A stretch of DNA of 63,455 nt from positions 1 to 63,455 of the forward strand of contig NZ_CP044526.1 in the NCBI RefSeq assembly GCF_008831545.1, in the 5' to 3' direction. A model generated the notes under the pieces. It had not been told where the DNA came from, searched no databases, and saw nothing but the letters and a program-made list of their open reading frames with translations. Made by a program: the position numbers and the translations under genes. Positions 21,671 to 29,073 of this stretch are shown piece after piece. Position 1 is the stretch's first letter; each line of letters begins with the position of its first letter. Source of the DNA: Halorussus halophilus (GTDB taxonomy: Archaea > Halobacteriota > Halobacteria > Halobacteriales > Haladaptataceae).

Positions 21671-21868
21671 TTAATCGTCGTCGCACTTCTGAAGTTCAGT
21701 TATTTCGACCATCCAATCGGGAATGTCCATCTGACTGTCCCGAAACGTCCACGCACGGTCGAACGAGATTTCGCCTTGAGAGCCACGTCGAAGCAAGTCC
21801 GCCAGTTCGGTTCGAAACTCCGTCGGAGTCATCGGTTCCTCGTTTCCCTGTTCGTCGCGCTCTTCCAT
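21671..21868 (-). CDS. Small acidic protein with PDWMV motif
   Basis: 65 aa from the ATG at 21868; the longer frame upstream is basic and unlike haloarchaeal proteins. It is a paralogue of 22126-22329: both have an F--(E/A)L--LLR segment, a charged middle (DRAW-FR) and end in PDWMVEI--L-K. I do not recognise the family. Small acidic helical proteins like these often bind a partner protein. Both are on the same strand, 257 bp apart. Confidence 0.7.
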   Translation of the reverse strand: MEERDEQGNEEPMTPTEFRTELADLLRRGSQGEISFDRAWTFRDSQMDIPDWMVEITELQKCDDD

Positions 21869-22125
21869 GTTCAAGTTGCCCGCGTTCGCGTGAGTTCGGG
21901 ATATTCGCGGAGTGGAACCACAGAGTCGCCGACGTCCGAACCTGACCCCAAACGGGACCGACTGCTCGGACGCCACAGTAGCTGAACCATACGTCAAAAT
22001 CAACCCATACCCAGCAAAGCGTTTCCTTTCGTATATCCAGCTATTAAATACTGGTGGCCGGGCGGGCGGGAACCGTAGCCGACGCAAACGAGCCTCCGCC
22101 GTCTCGAAACTCCGTCTCCGCGAAA

Positions 22126-22329
22126 TCAACGACGCTTCTTCAGACGGGAGATGTCTACCATCCAGTCCGGCTGGTTCCCATCAGTTCGGAAGTCGTACGC
22201 TCGTTCGAGTTCGACGTCGTGACTGTCCGCCGCGCGAAGCAGTTCTTCCAGCGCCGCTTGGAAGTCTTCGTTGGTCGGCTGATAACTTTCCGCCGTAACT
22301 TCTTTCGATATGCTGTCAGCGAGGCTCAT
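22126..22329 (-). CDS. Small acidic protein with PDWMV motif, second copy
   Basis: 67 aa. Shared pattern with 21671-21868: ALEELLR, ERAYDFR and QPDWMVDISRLKK. A TATA-like stretch near 22333 lies close to the start, fitting a short leader. Function unknown. The pair flanks no other gene. Confidence 0.72.
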   Translation of the reverse strand: MSLADSISKEVTAESYQPTNEDFQAALEELLRAADSHDVELERAYDFRTDGNQPDWMVDISRLKKRR

Positions 22330-22671
22330 GACTATATGAATCTTCTACATCGTCAAAGGGAAAAAAGGAGTAAACGTTCCCAACCGTTCCATCCGTTTCA
22401 CGCTTAAAGAGTGTCAAATAACACGCTGAGAGACTGTCGTCATCGAGACTAGCCATTGCTTGCCACAGCTATCGGTGAGAAAGAAAGCGGCTGAAAAATA
22501 GCCAAGTTTGGCGTCTTCTAGATATATTCAGTTCACACACAGTTTCGGGACGTGGTCCATTCCCCCATTACAAATATAATTAATTTTGGCTTCTCTAAGG
22601 CTATGAGCCGCGAAAACGGTAATTTCGGCATATGTATCAACCGCACTATCCGAACGTGTGGAAGATAGACC
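22330..22671. other. Divergent promoter spacer
   Basis: No gene. AT-rich stretches (AAATATAATTAATTTTGGC near 22572) probably contain the promoter of the lipoprotein gene to the right. Confidence 0.5.
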
Positions 22672-22932
22672 ATGACCCGACTCAAGGTAGCTACCGGCGT
22701 TATGGCTCTGATGCTAGTGTTCGCTGGCTGTGCCGGCTCTGGTGGCGGGGGCGAAGCTCCGGCAAATAGTAGCGCGGGAACAAGTAGTCGAGACATGGGC
22801 GGCGACAGGTCCAGATCCAACGCCGACAGTGGAATGGACGAAGATGCAGGCGAGATGGACGACACCACGACGGAATCGATGAACTCTACCACGGAATCGA
22901 CGAACACCACCAGTACCAACGCGTCCACGTAA
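22672..22932 (+). CDS. Small lipoprotein, Ser/Thr/Asp-rich
   Basis: 86 aa. A short hydrophobic signal ends in the lipobox LVFAGC with Cys20. The mature part is low-complexity: GGGG, then acidic, then TTTESMNSTTESTNTT, a likely O- or N-glycosylated spacer outside the cell. No enzymatic domain. The 3' end is tandemly duplicated (22920-22961). It is followed by the phosphodiesterase gene on the same strand. Confidence 0.75.
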   Translation: MTRLKVATGVMALMLVFAGCAGSGGGGEAPANSSAGTSSRDMGGDRSRSNADSGMDEDAGEMDDTTTESMNSTTESTNTTSTNAST

Positions 22933-22961
22933 CGAGTAGACGCGTCCGCGTAACGAGCGGG
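22920..22961. repeat. Two-copy tandem repeat across a stop codon
   Basis: GCGTCCACGTAACGAG spans the stop codon of the lipoprotein gene and recurs 21 bp later as GCGTCCGCGTAACGAG. The second copy again contains TAA in the same register. Confidence 0.7.
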
Positions 22962-23129
22962 GTAGAACGCTCTTTGCGGTCCCTTTTTCAGCGGTCGCAG
23001 TCGGAACAAACGCTTATCCGACTCATAAACAAATGCGTCGAAGCCGTTGCTCTACGTAATGTGTACGAGTAACGGCAGTCGAACGGGGCGAACGACGAGA
23101 GGTGAGTCGCCGTGAGCGGTGACGACGGC

Positions 23130-24785
23130 ATGGAGATGCTGGTTATCGGCATCGACGCGGGCTGTCTGCCCGTGTTCGAGCGACTCTCTGAGGACGGAGT
23201 CATCCCGAACATCGACGCTATTCGCGGGAAGGGAAGCGACGAGAGCGACAGCGACCAAGCTGAAAGCGAAGGCGCGGAAGCCCCGCTCCAGTCCCAAATT
23301 CCACCGTGGACACCGAGTGCGTGGCCCTCTATCTACACTGGAGTCAATCCGGCCAAGCACGGTGCGTTCGGGTTCGTCGATTACGACGGCTACGACTGGT
23401 CGGTCGTCACCGGCGACAACGTCAACGAACACGCCATCTGGAACGTCCTCGACGAACAGGGCTACAGCAGCGTCGTCCTCAACGCGCCGGTGACCCACCC
23501 GCCGGACGAAATCGACGGTGCCATCGTCCCCGGCTTCATTGGCCCGGAGAATCCGACCTGCTACCCACGCGGCACGCTCGAAGACGTCCGCGACGCAGTC
23601 GGCGAGTACCGCGTCTATCCGAGCTACTCGCGAGACGACGGCGAAGTGACGAAGCTGGACAAGAAGCGCGAGTACCGAAATCTCGCTCGAATGCGCGGCG
23701 AAGCGTTCCGCTATCTCGTCGAGGAACACGAACCCGACTTCGGCTTCCTCCAGTTCCAGCGGACCGACACCGTCTTCCACGAGTTCGAAGGCGACGAGAA
23801 GATGGTCGATGCAGTCTACGACGAGACCGACCGCCAAATCGGGAAGGTCTTGGAGCATTGTGACCCCGATAACGTCGTTCTGGTCAGCGACCACGGGATG
23901 GGCCACTACGAAGAGTACGAGTTCCGCGTCAACGAGTTCCTCAAACAAGAGGGCTACGTCGAGGAGACCATGGGTGGCAAAGGGATGCCCGGGTGGGGTC
24001 CCATCCGCGACGACCTGAAAGACGGCGAAGACGTGGAGTCGTGGGAGCCGTCGATGGCCGAACAGATGGCCGCGAAGGCCGCGGAGTTCGGCGTCACAGC
24101 GAGTCGCATCCGCCAGATGCTGGAGAAGGTGAACCTCGCAGAAGTGGCGAAGCGATACGCGCCCAAGAACGTCACTCGAACCGGGAACAAGCAGGTTGAC
24201 TTCCAGAATTCGCAGGCGTACTTGCGCTCGCGGACCGAACTCGGCATTCGCATCAACCTCGCGGGCCGCGAACCGAACGGTGTCGTCCCGGAAAGTGAGT
24301 ACGACGACCTTCGCGCCGAACTCATTCAGAAGCTCCGACGGGTCGAGACTCCCGACGGCGAACCGATGTTCGCGGAAGTCGCACCGCGCGAAGAGTACTT
24401 CGACGGGCCGTACGAGGAGGACGCTCCCGACATCGTCATCGTCCCTAACGAGTTCCGCCACTTCCTGTCGGACCAACTGCTCGGCGAGCAGTTCGTGAAG
24501 ACGGACATCTGGAACCACAAGCGCGACGGCGTCATCGCGGCGACCGGCGACGCCATCGACCCCGAAGGAATGCCCGAGCATCCGCATCTGTACGACGTGG
24601 CACCCACCGTACTCTCGGCGATGAGCGTCCCATACAGCGACCGAATGGACGGCGAGGCGATTCCGCTGGTCGAGGACGCCGGTGCCCACGCCTACCGCGA
24701 GTACAACTCGACGGGCGCGACGCCCGAGACGAAAGCCGGGCAAGGCGTCGAAGACAGACTCGCCGACCTCGGATATCTCGACTAG
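23130..24785 (+). CDS. Alkaline-phosphatase-superfamily phosphodiesterase / nucleotide pyrophosphatase
   Basis: 551 aa from the ATG at 23130; a GTG 18 bp earlier is also possible. IGIDAG and VSDHGMGH supply metal-binding Asp and His, and PPWTPSAWPS holds the likely Thr nucleophile, as in type I phosphodiesterases. Additional ligands lie near residues 400-480. Such enzymes hydrolyse phosphodiesters or nucleotide sugars and are common near glycan genes in haloarchaea. No signal peptide, so cytoplasmic. A large opposite-strand frame is a shadow. Substrate unknown. Confidence 0.87.
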   Translation: MEMLVIGIDAGCLPVFERLSEDGVIPNIDAIRGKGSDESDSDQAESEGAEAPLQSQIPPWTPSAWPSIYTGVNPAKHGAFGFVDYDGYDWSVVTGDNVNEHAIWNVLDEQGYSSVVLNAPVTHPPDEIDGAIVPGFIGPENPTCYPRGTLEDVRDAVGEYRVYPSYSRDDGEVTKLDKKREYRNLARMRGEAFRYLVEEHEPDFGFLQFQRTDTVFHEFEGDEKMVDAVYDETDRQIGKVLEHCDPDNVVLVSDHGMGHYEEYEFRVNEFLKQEGYVEETMGGKGMPGWGPIRDDLKDGEDVESWEPSMAEQMAAKAAEFGVTASRIRQMLEKVNLAEVAKRYAPKNVTRTGNKQVDFQNSQAYLRSRTELGIRINLAGREPNGVVPESEYDDLRAELIQKLRRVETPDGEPMFAEVAPREEYFDGPYEEDAPDIVIVPNEFRHFLSDQLLGEQFVKTDIWNHKRDGVIAATGDAIDPEGMPEHPHLYDVAPTVLSAMSVPYSDRMDGEAIPLVEDAGAHAYREYNSTGATPETKAGQGVEDRLADLGYLD

Positions 24786-25003
24786 CGCCCACTGTTTGTC
24801 GGCGGCTCTATTTCTCCTGTTCTGCTCTATCTCTTCGTTCTCTGGATGTCTTAGCGTCTCCTCTCAGCAGAGTGTCGCCGCTCGTCGCGTCGATGCGGGC
24901 CGGACTGTGCGACTAGGTACGTCGGGTACGTCGGTTACGTCGCGGAGAAGAATCGTCGTCCGGACGGGTGAGAATCGGTCAGTCGATACGGTAGTTCTGT
25001 ACG

Positions 25004-25288
25004 CTATGCACTCTCTTTCGGCATGTACTCGGACTGCCAGTGCCAGCGGTCTTGCAGCACTTTTCGTCCCTGGTCGGTCAACTCGTAACGATTCGTTCTG
25101 CCGTCGTGCTTGCCCTTCTTGATGAAGCCTTCTTCGACCAGCGTGTTGAGGTTAGTGTACAGTCTACCGTGTTGGATGCTACGGTTCTGTGAGCGTTCAA
25201 GTTCTTGTTTGATGTCCTGTCCGTTCGGGTCCTCGAGTCCGTTGAGGACGAACAACAGGTCGCGCTGGAAGCCAGTATAGTCGTGCAT
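25004..25288 (-). CDS. PadR-family transcription regulator
   Basis: 94 aa from the ATG at 25288. It is a winged helix of the PadR type: FQRDLLFVLNGLEDPNGQDI, then the recognition region (GRLYTNLNTLVEEGFIKKGKHDGRTNRYELT). It lacks the long C-terminal dimer helices of larger PadR proteins, as usual in haloarchaea. It stands alone. Its promoter (TATATATGACC region at 25318-25328) is divergent from the candidate RNA at 25432. Confidence 0.9.
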   Translation of the reverse strand: MHDYTGFQRDLLFVLNGLEDPNGQDIKQELERSQNRSIQHGRLYTNLNTLVEEGFIKKGKHDGRTNRYELTDQGRKVLQDRWHWQSEYMPKESA

Positions 25289-25431
25289 CGAAACCCCTAC
25301 CGACAACTTGGAGAGTCGTGTATATATGACCCGGAGACCGTTGTGGAAAATAGCGGTTCTGTAAGCTTCTCGCGGAACAGGTTATTCTCCGGTCAACCTC
25401 GAAAAACCGCCTCTAAGCGGGGTTTAGGAGC

Positions 25432-25755
25432 CATATAATAAGAAGGCTGTACGTCATACGTAGTCATGTGTCGCCACGCGACTAACCCATACTCCCCTCA
25501 TCCCCCACCCACCCACCTGCCAACCCAGCTCGGTGGCGACACAACTTGCTTCCTGAACCTACGACCGTGAGCGAGAGCTATGGCCTGCGAACGCGAGTCA
25601 TCGTGGTCGATGTAGTCGAGACGGTCGAAGCCACTGCCGAGAGACTGTTTACAGCTTGGTGGAAGTGATACGAGACTCGTCGGACAGTCGGTGACCACGT
25701 TGGCAGGTTCGCTCTCCAAAATTTTTGCGCACCCGCCTAGCGGCGGGTTTCGGCC
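25432..25755 (+). ncRNA. Candidate small RNA transcription unit
   Basis: CATATAATAAG at 25432-25442 is a strong TATA box. About 25 nt downstream begins GTGTCGCCAC (25468-25477), which pairs perfectly with GTGGCGACAC (25533-25542). A 6-bp hairpin CCCGCC/GGCGGG followed by TTT at 25732-25752 could end the RNA, giving about 290 nt. I could not match it to RNase P or SRP RNA. A 34-codon ORF from the ATG at 25466 (MCRHATNPY...) is an alternative product. Confidence 0.4.
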
Positions 25756-25870
25756 CGTGACACAGCCGAACGCGGTCGCGGCACCGCCGCGGGGTGGCCG
25801 CGGCGCGGTCGAGGGTGAGGAAAGAGGGGAGGTGCGGAGGGGAGAAAGGAGAGGGAGACAGTTAGGGATA

Positions 25871-25923
25871 CTAATCGCAAGAAGGGACGCTTTTGTGCAC
25901 ACTACTATGCACAAAAGTACCCG
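25871..25923 (+). repeat. Hairpin element, copy A
   Basis: Begins CTAATCGCAAGA, then GGG, GCT, an apical stem TTGTGCA/TGCACAA with an 8-nt loop, AGT and CCCG. The order (conserved octamer, outer GGG/CCC, GCT/AGC-like pairing, variable apical stem) is shared by four copies. Confidence 0.8.
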
Positions 25924-25987
25924 TGTGGCGTCTTCTGGAACTGTCACGGGTAGTCCGGAGGGAGTTTCCGAAGAGTGGTCGTCGCTT

Positions 25988-26040
25988 CTAATCGCAAGAC
26001 GGCGGTCTTTCGTGAAGGGGTGTCTTCACGATAGCCACCC
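25988..26040 (+). repeat. Hairpin element, copy B
   Basis: CTAATCGCAAGA, then an apical stem TCGTGAAG/CTTCACGA with loop GGGTGT, then TAGCCACCC. The apical stem differs wholly from copy A but still pairs perfectly. It starts 117 bp after copy A. Confidence 0.8.
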
Positions 26041-26092
26041 ATGCAGGTGATTCCGCGGTCGCTGTTCTCGGTTCCTTCCGGAATCGGAGATA

Positions 26093-26146
26093 CTAATCGC
26101 AGGACGGGGAGCTTCTGTGCACCACGTGGTGCACAATAGCCCCCCG
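26093..26146 (+). repeat. Hairpin element, copy C
   Basis: CTAATCGCAGGA, CGGGG, AGCTT, then an apical part that includes the 18-bp perfect palindrome GTGCACCACGTGGTGCAC, then TAGCCCCCCG. It starts 105 bp after copy B. Copies A and C share the GTGCAC type of tip and the upstream bases GATA. Confidence 0.8.
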
Positions 26147-26199
26147 TAGTTGGTAAACCCCGCTAGGCGAACGACTGTTCGGTCGTTGCTGAAGCTGTA

Positions 26200-26330
26200 A
26201 ATTAGGCGTTAGAGATAAATAAAGCTACTATAACACTATATAACTACTCTACTACCCTCTAACAAAATAACCATTTTATTAATGTCAGTAAAAAATAATT
26301 GTACTAGAGATCACTTCTATAAACGGGGAA
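26200..26330. other. AT-rich stretch between hairpin elements C and D
   Basis: Long runs of A/T, with ATAAATAAAG, ACTATATAACTA and AAAAAATAATTG, in a GC-rich genome. It has no gene. Flanked by inverted copies of the hairpin element, it looks like an easily melted region, such as a replication or recombination site. AT-rich foreign DNA is also possible. Confidence 0.6.
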
Positions 26331-26415
26331 GGACAGGAAAACGGACAGAGAACCACCGCTATCGGTTAGATACAGACGTATCCAATCGAGACACACAGAA
26401 CAAGCAGTACCATAA

Positions 26416-26469
26416 CGGGTGGCTATCGTGAAGACACCCCTTCACGAAAGCTTTCCCTCTGGCGATTAG
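26416..26469 (-). repeat. Hairpin element, copy D (inverted)
   Basis: Read on the minus strand: CTAATCGCCAGA, GGG, AAAGCTT, apical stem TCGTGAAG/CTTCACGA with loop GGGTGT (identical to copy B), TAGCCACCCG. It lies on the far side of the AT-rich stretch and points toward copies A-C. Confidence 0.8.
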
Positions 26470-26504
26470 CTAGGTAGAAACGTCAGAACATCATCGCCAC
26501 ATCG

Positions 26505-26912
26505 CTAGCGAGAAAGGTGCATTTCTGTGCTGGTGAACTGAACGAGAGCAGGTCGTCCCGGCGTCTCTACGATTTCTTTGTCTCGGAGGTCGCCAACGAA
26601 CCCCTTGACCCGGCGCTTGCTTAGTTCGAGTTCTTCCGCAAGAGTATCATATCCGACGCCGTGTCGTCGCTCCACCAGCCGACGCAACAATTCGAGTCGA
26701 GTTCGGCCTCCAGACCGAATCCAATGAAGTAGTGACCGATACGCTTGCTCGTGTTCGGAGTGGAGGCGGAAGAGATTCAGAACGCTACGAGCACTCACAC
26801 CTTCCTCGTCTAAACACTCCCAGACCTCATCCGGAACGTCCAACTCTTCTCGGAATTTCAGTCGCTCGCGAGACGGACCAAGCGGTTCGTCCGGTCTGTT
26901 CGGATGCGTCAT
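26505..26912 (-). CDS. Small winged-helix protein
   Basis: 135 aa. The middle (about 65-125) reads as a winged helix: RTRLELLRRLVERRHGVGY, then DTLAEELELSKRRVKGFVGD and a wing up to the C terminus (PALVQFTSTEM). The N-terminal 60 residues are acidic and helical. There is no clear family name. It lies directly beside the hairpin-element cluster, 36 bp from copy D, and may bind those elements (inference). Its start overlaps by ATGA with a possible 35-residue ORF upstream. Confidence 0.7.
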   Translation of the reverse strand: MTHPNRPDEPLGPSRERLKFREELDVPDEVWECLDEEGVSARSVLNLFRLHSEHEQAYRSLLHWIRSGGRTRLELLRRLVERRHGVGYDTLAEELELSKRRVKGFVGDLRDKEIVETPGRPALVQFTSTEMHLSR

Positions 26913-27016
26913 CGCCAGACACCTCCGCTCGGCGCATCCAATTCGTCATCTCCCTGTTTGCCAGTCCGCGGTTCGCGGTTCAGTGCTGTGCTGTCAATCG
27001 TGGTCGTGTCGTACAT
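26909..27016 (-). CDS. Possible 35-residue leader protein coupled to the winged-helix gene
   Basis: ATG at 27016 gives MYDTTTIDSTALNREPRTGK... ending in a TGA that overlaps the ATG of the winged-helix gene. The composition is hydrophilic and mildly acidic, and the overlap suggests translational coupling. A longer start at 27091 is basic and less likely. No family recognised. Confidence 0.35.
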   Translation of the reverse strand: MYDTTTIDSTALNREPRTGKQGDDELDAPSGGVWR

Positions 27017-27352
27017 CGTGGTCGTCACTCTCGATGGCCGACGCCCGAAGACGCCACGCGAGGGATAGCGTTGCCACTCTCCGAAGGGCAATCTATTTCA
27101 TCCTCCCGCGAGAAACCAGAATTGTTCAGGCCCCGGTTTCTCAGCGAGTTGTGTTCTCGATAGCAGTGCGTTTCGTCTGTAGTGACTATTCTCCACCGAT
27201 TAGTCTTAATTCCTGCGGGAGCGCAGGCGAGCGAAGGGGGAAAGAGCGCCGAGAACGCGACCGTCCAAAGCCATCAACTATCCAAATTTTCCGTTCTAGA
27301 CGGGGTAGTTAGACCCTCTATATTAAGGTTCGGCGTAGTGTATAATTCTCTC

Positions 27353-28666
27353 ATGTTCGGAACGAGCGGCATCCGTGGAGAGGTGGGTGACGTAGTGACC
27401 TGCGACCTCGCGCTCGCAGTCGGCCGCGCACTGGCAAGTGAAGGCTACGAGAAAGTCGTCGTCGGCCGCGACCCGCGCGAGAGCGGTGAGATGCTATCTG
27501 ACGCCGTTTCTGCGGGGCTTCGAGAATGTGGTGCGGACGTGGTCCGACTTGGACAGGCCGCGACGCCGACCGTCGCTCGGAGCGTCGGCTGGCAAGACGC
27601 CGACGCTGGGGTCTCGGTCACGGCGAGTCACAACCCCGCGAAGGACAACGGACTCAAGCTGTGGAACCCCTCCGGGCAGGCGTTCGACACTGCTCAGCGC
27701 GAGACCATCGCCGAACGCGTGCGCGAAGAAGACGCCGACTTGCGGCCGTGGGACGGATTGGGCGGCCAGCGCCGTTGGGAGGAAGCCGACGAGTACCACG
27801 CCACGGCCCTCGACGAAGCGGTAGACATCGAGGACGACCTCACCGTCGTCGTGGACGTGGGCAACGGTGCTGGCGGCGTCACCGCCGAAGCACTCCAGCG
27901 ACAGGGGTGTACCGTGACAACGCTGAACGCCCAGCCAGACGGCAGTTTCCCCGCTCGACCGAGCGAACCGACCGAAGAAGCCTGCACGCGACTCTGGCAG
28001 ACCGTCGCGGCGACCGACGCCGACCTCGGTATCGCCCACGACGGAGACGCCGACCGAATGCAGGCTGTCACCGCCGACGGAGAGTTCGTGTCCGGTGACG
28101 TGCTGTTGGCACTGTTCGCACGGGAAACTGCTAGCGAAGGCGACCTCGCGGCGGCACCACTCAACGTCAGTCTCGCGGTGGACGACGCGCTCGCCGAAGT
28201 CGGCGCGTCACTCACTCGAACCAAAGTCGGCGACGTGTTCGTCGCGGAGCGAGCAGCAGAGCCGAACGTCACCTTCGGTGGCGAGGAGAGCGGTGCGTGG
28301 ATTTGGCCCGAAGAGATTCTCTGTCCCGACGGTCCGCTCGCGGCGTGTAAGCTCGCCGAGCTGGTGACCGAACGCGGCCCACTCGCTGACCTCGTCGGCG
28401 AGATTCCGACCTACCCAATCGAGCGGACGAACGTTCGCACCGACGAGAAGGAAGCAGCGATGGAGCGCATCGCTGCGGAGGTCGCAGACCACTACGAAGA
28501 CGTGACGACCGACGACGGCGTTCGCGTGGAGACCGACGACGGCTGGTTCCTCGTTCGAGCGAGCGGTACCCAGCCGTTGATTCGAGTGACAGCGGAGGGT
28601 CGAACCGAATTGCAAGCCGAGGAGTTGTTCGAGGCGGCGTCAGAAATCGTCGAGAAAGCGACGTAG
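27353..28666 (+). CDS. glmM: Phosphoglucosamine mutase-type phosphohexomutase
   Basis: 437 aa from the ATG at 27353, where MFGTSGIRGE is the standard N terminus. The phosphoserine loop TASHNP (about residues 89-94), metal-binding DGDADR, the sugar-binding GEESGAW loop and the C-terminal phosphate-binding RASGTQPLIRV are all present. It converts glucosamine-6-P to glucosamine-1-P, or a related hexose phosphate. With glmS (38171) and the glmU-like gene (29074) it completes a UDP-GlcNAc route. The exact sugar specificity is not shown by sequence alone. Confidence 0.92.
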   Translation: MFGTSGIRGEVGDVVTCDLALAVGRALASEGYEKVVVGRDPRESGEMLSDAVSAGLRECGADVVRLGQAATPTVARSVGWQDADAGVSVTASHNPAKDNGLKLWNPSGQAFDTAQRETIAERVREEDADLRPWDGLGGQRRWEEADEYHATALDEAVDIEDDLTVVVDVGNGAGGVTAEALQRQGCTVTTLNAQPDGSFPARPSEPTEEACTRLWQTVAATDADLGIAHDGDADRMQAVTADGEFVSGDVLLALFARETASEGDLAAAPLNVSLAVDDALAEVGASLTRTKVGDVFVAERAAEPNVTFGGEESGAWIWPEEILCPDGPLAACKLAELVTERGPLADLVGEIPTYPIERTNVRTDEKEAAMERIAAEVADHYEDVTTDDGVRVETDDGWFLVRASGTQPLIRVTAEGRTELQAEELFEAASEIVEKAT

Positions 28667-28732
28667 ATAGCGTTGCGCACAGAGCTACCGCTGGTGTACG
28701 CGACGTCAATCTAACTGAAGACTCCAGAAGAG

Positions 28733-28921
28733 CTACTGGCGGTGATAATCGGCGGTGTCCAGTTCTCGGTAGGTTGCGCAGTTGGGGCAGGCTTTCACGA
28801 TGTCGGCGTTGTCGCCGAACACACGGGCGAACTGCCGCGTGACGTGTTCGCCGCAGTTCGTACAGTTCGTGCCTGCACCACTCGTATTACCGGGAACCCA
28901 CGCGTTCTGTGGTTTGCTCAT
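28733..28921 (-). CDS. DUF7563-like zinc-ribbon protein
   Basis: 62 aa from the ATG at 28921. Two CxxC knuckles (CTNCG and CPNCA), 25 residues apart, form a zinc ribbon. FGDNADIVKACPNCATYREL is typical of the haloarchaeal small zinc-finger family. Such proteins often act in regulation, but no role is known here. It lies between glmM and the glmU-like gene on the opposite strand. Confidence 0.82.
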   Translation of the reverse strand: MSKPQNAWVPGNTSGAGTNCTNCGEHVTRQFARVFGDNADIVKACPNCATYRELDTADYHRQ

Positions 28922-29073
28922 GACATCTGTTGTATGGACGGATTGCAGGTTTACTATTGGCCGTATAACCATCGAACGAAACAGTTGTAGAGTGTTGTAC
29001 GCGCCGTTTCAGGCCGAACGAGCGGGGTTTAATTCCAAGATAATTAAACCACTACGCGCGAAATTGCCTCCTA

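Larger units (their letters stand above)
25307..26504. other. 1.2-kb gene-poor island with structured repeats
   Basis: No convincing protein gene. It holds a possible small RNA unit (25432-25755), three direct copies and one inverted copy of a hairpin element (25871-26469), and about 130 bp of very AT-rich DNA (26200-26330) that stands out against the GC-rich genome. A frame at 25498-25947 on the minus strand is not protein-like. Confidence 0.7.

Noticed and set aside
23052-24743. 563-aa minus-strand ORF
   Set aside because: Shadow of the phosphodiesterase gene on the plus strand, which has clear motifs.
25432-25755. RNase P RNA or SRP RNA
   Set aside because: I could not find the conserved core sequences of either (for example GAGGAAAGTC or the SRP helix 8 motif), so no such name is given.
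25498-25947. 149-aa minus-strand ORF across the gene-poor island
   Set aside because: Not acidic, no family motif, and it covers the candidate RNA and hairpin copy A.
25871-26469. CRISPR array
   Set aside because: Only four copies, one inverted, with imperfect palindromic repeats and no uniform spacers or cas genes.
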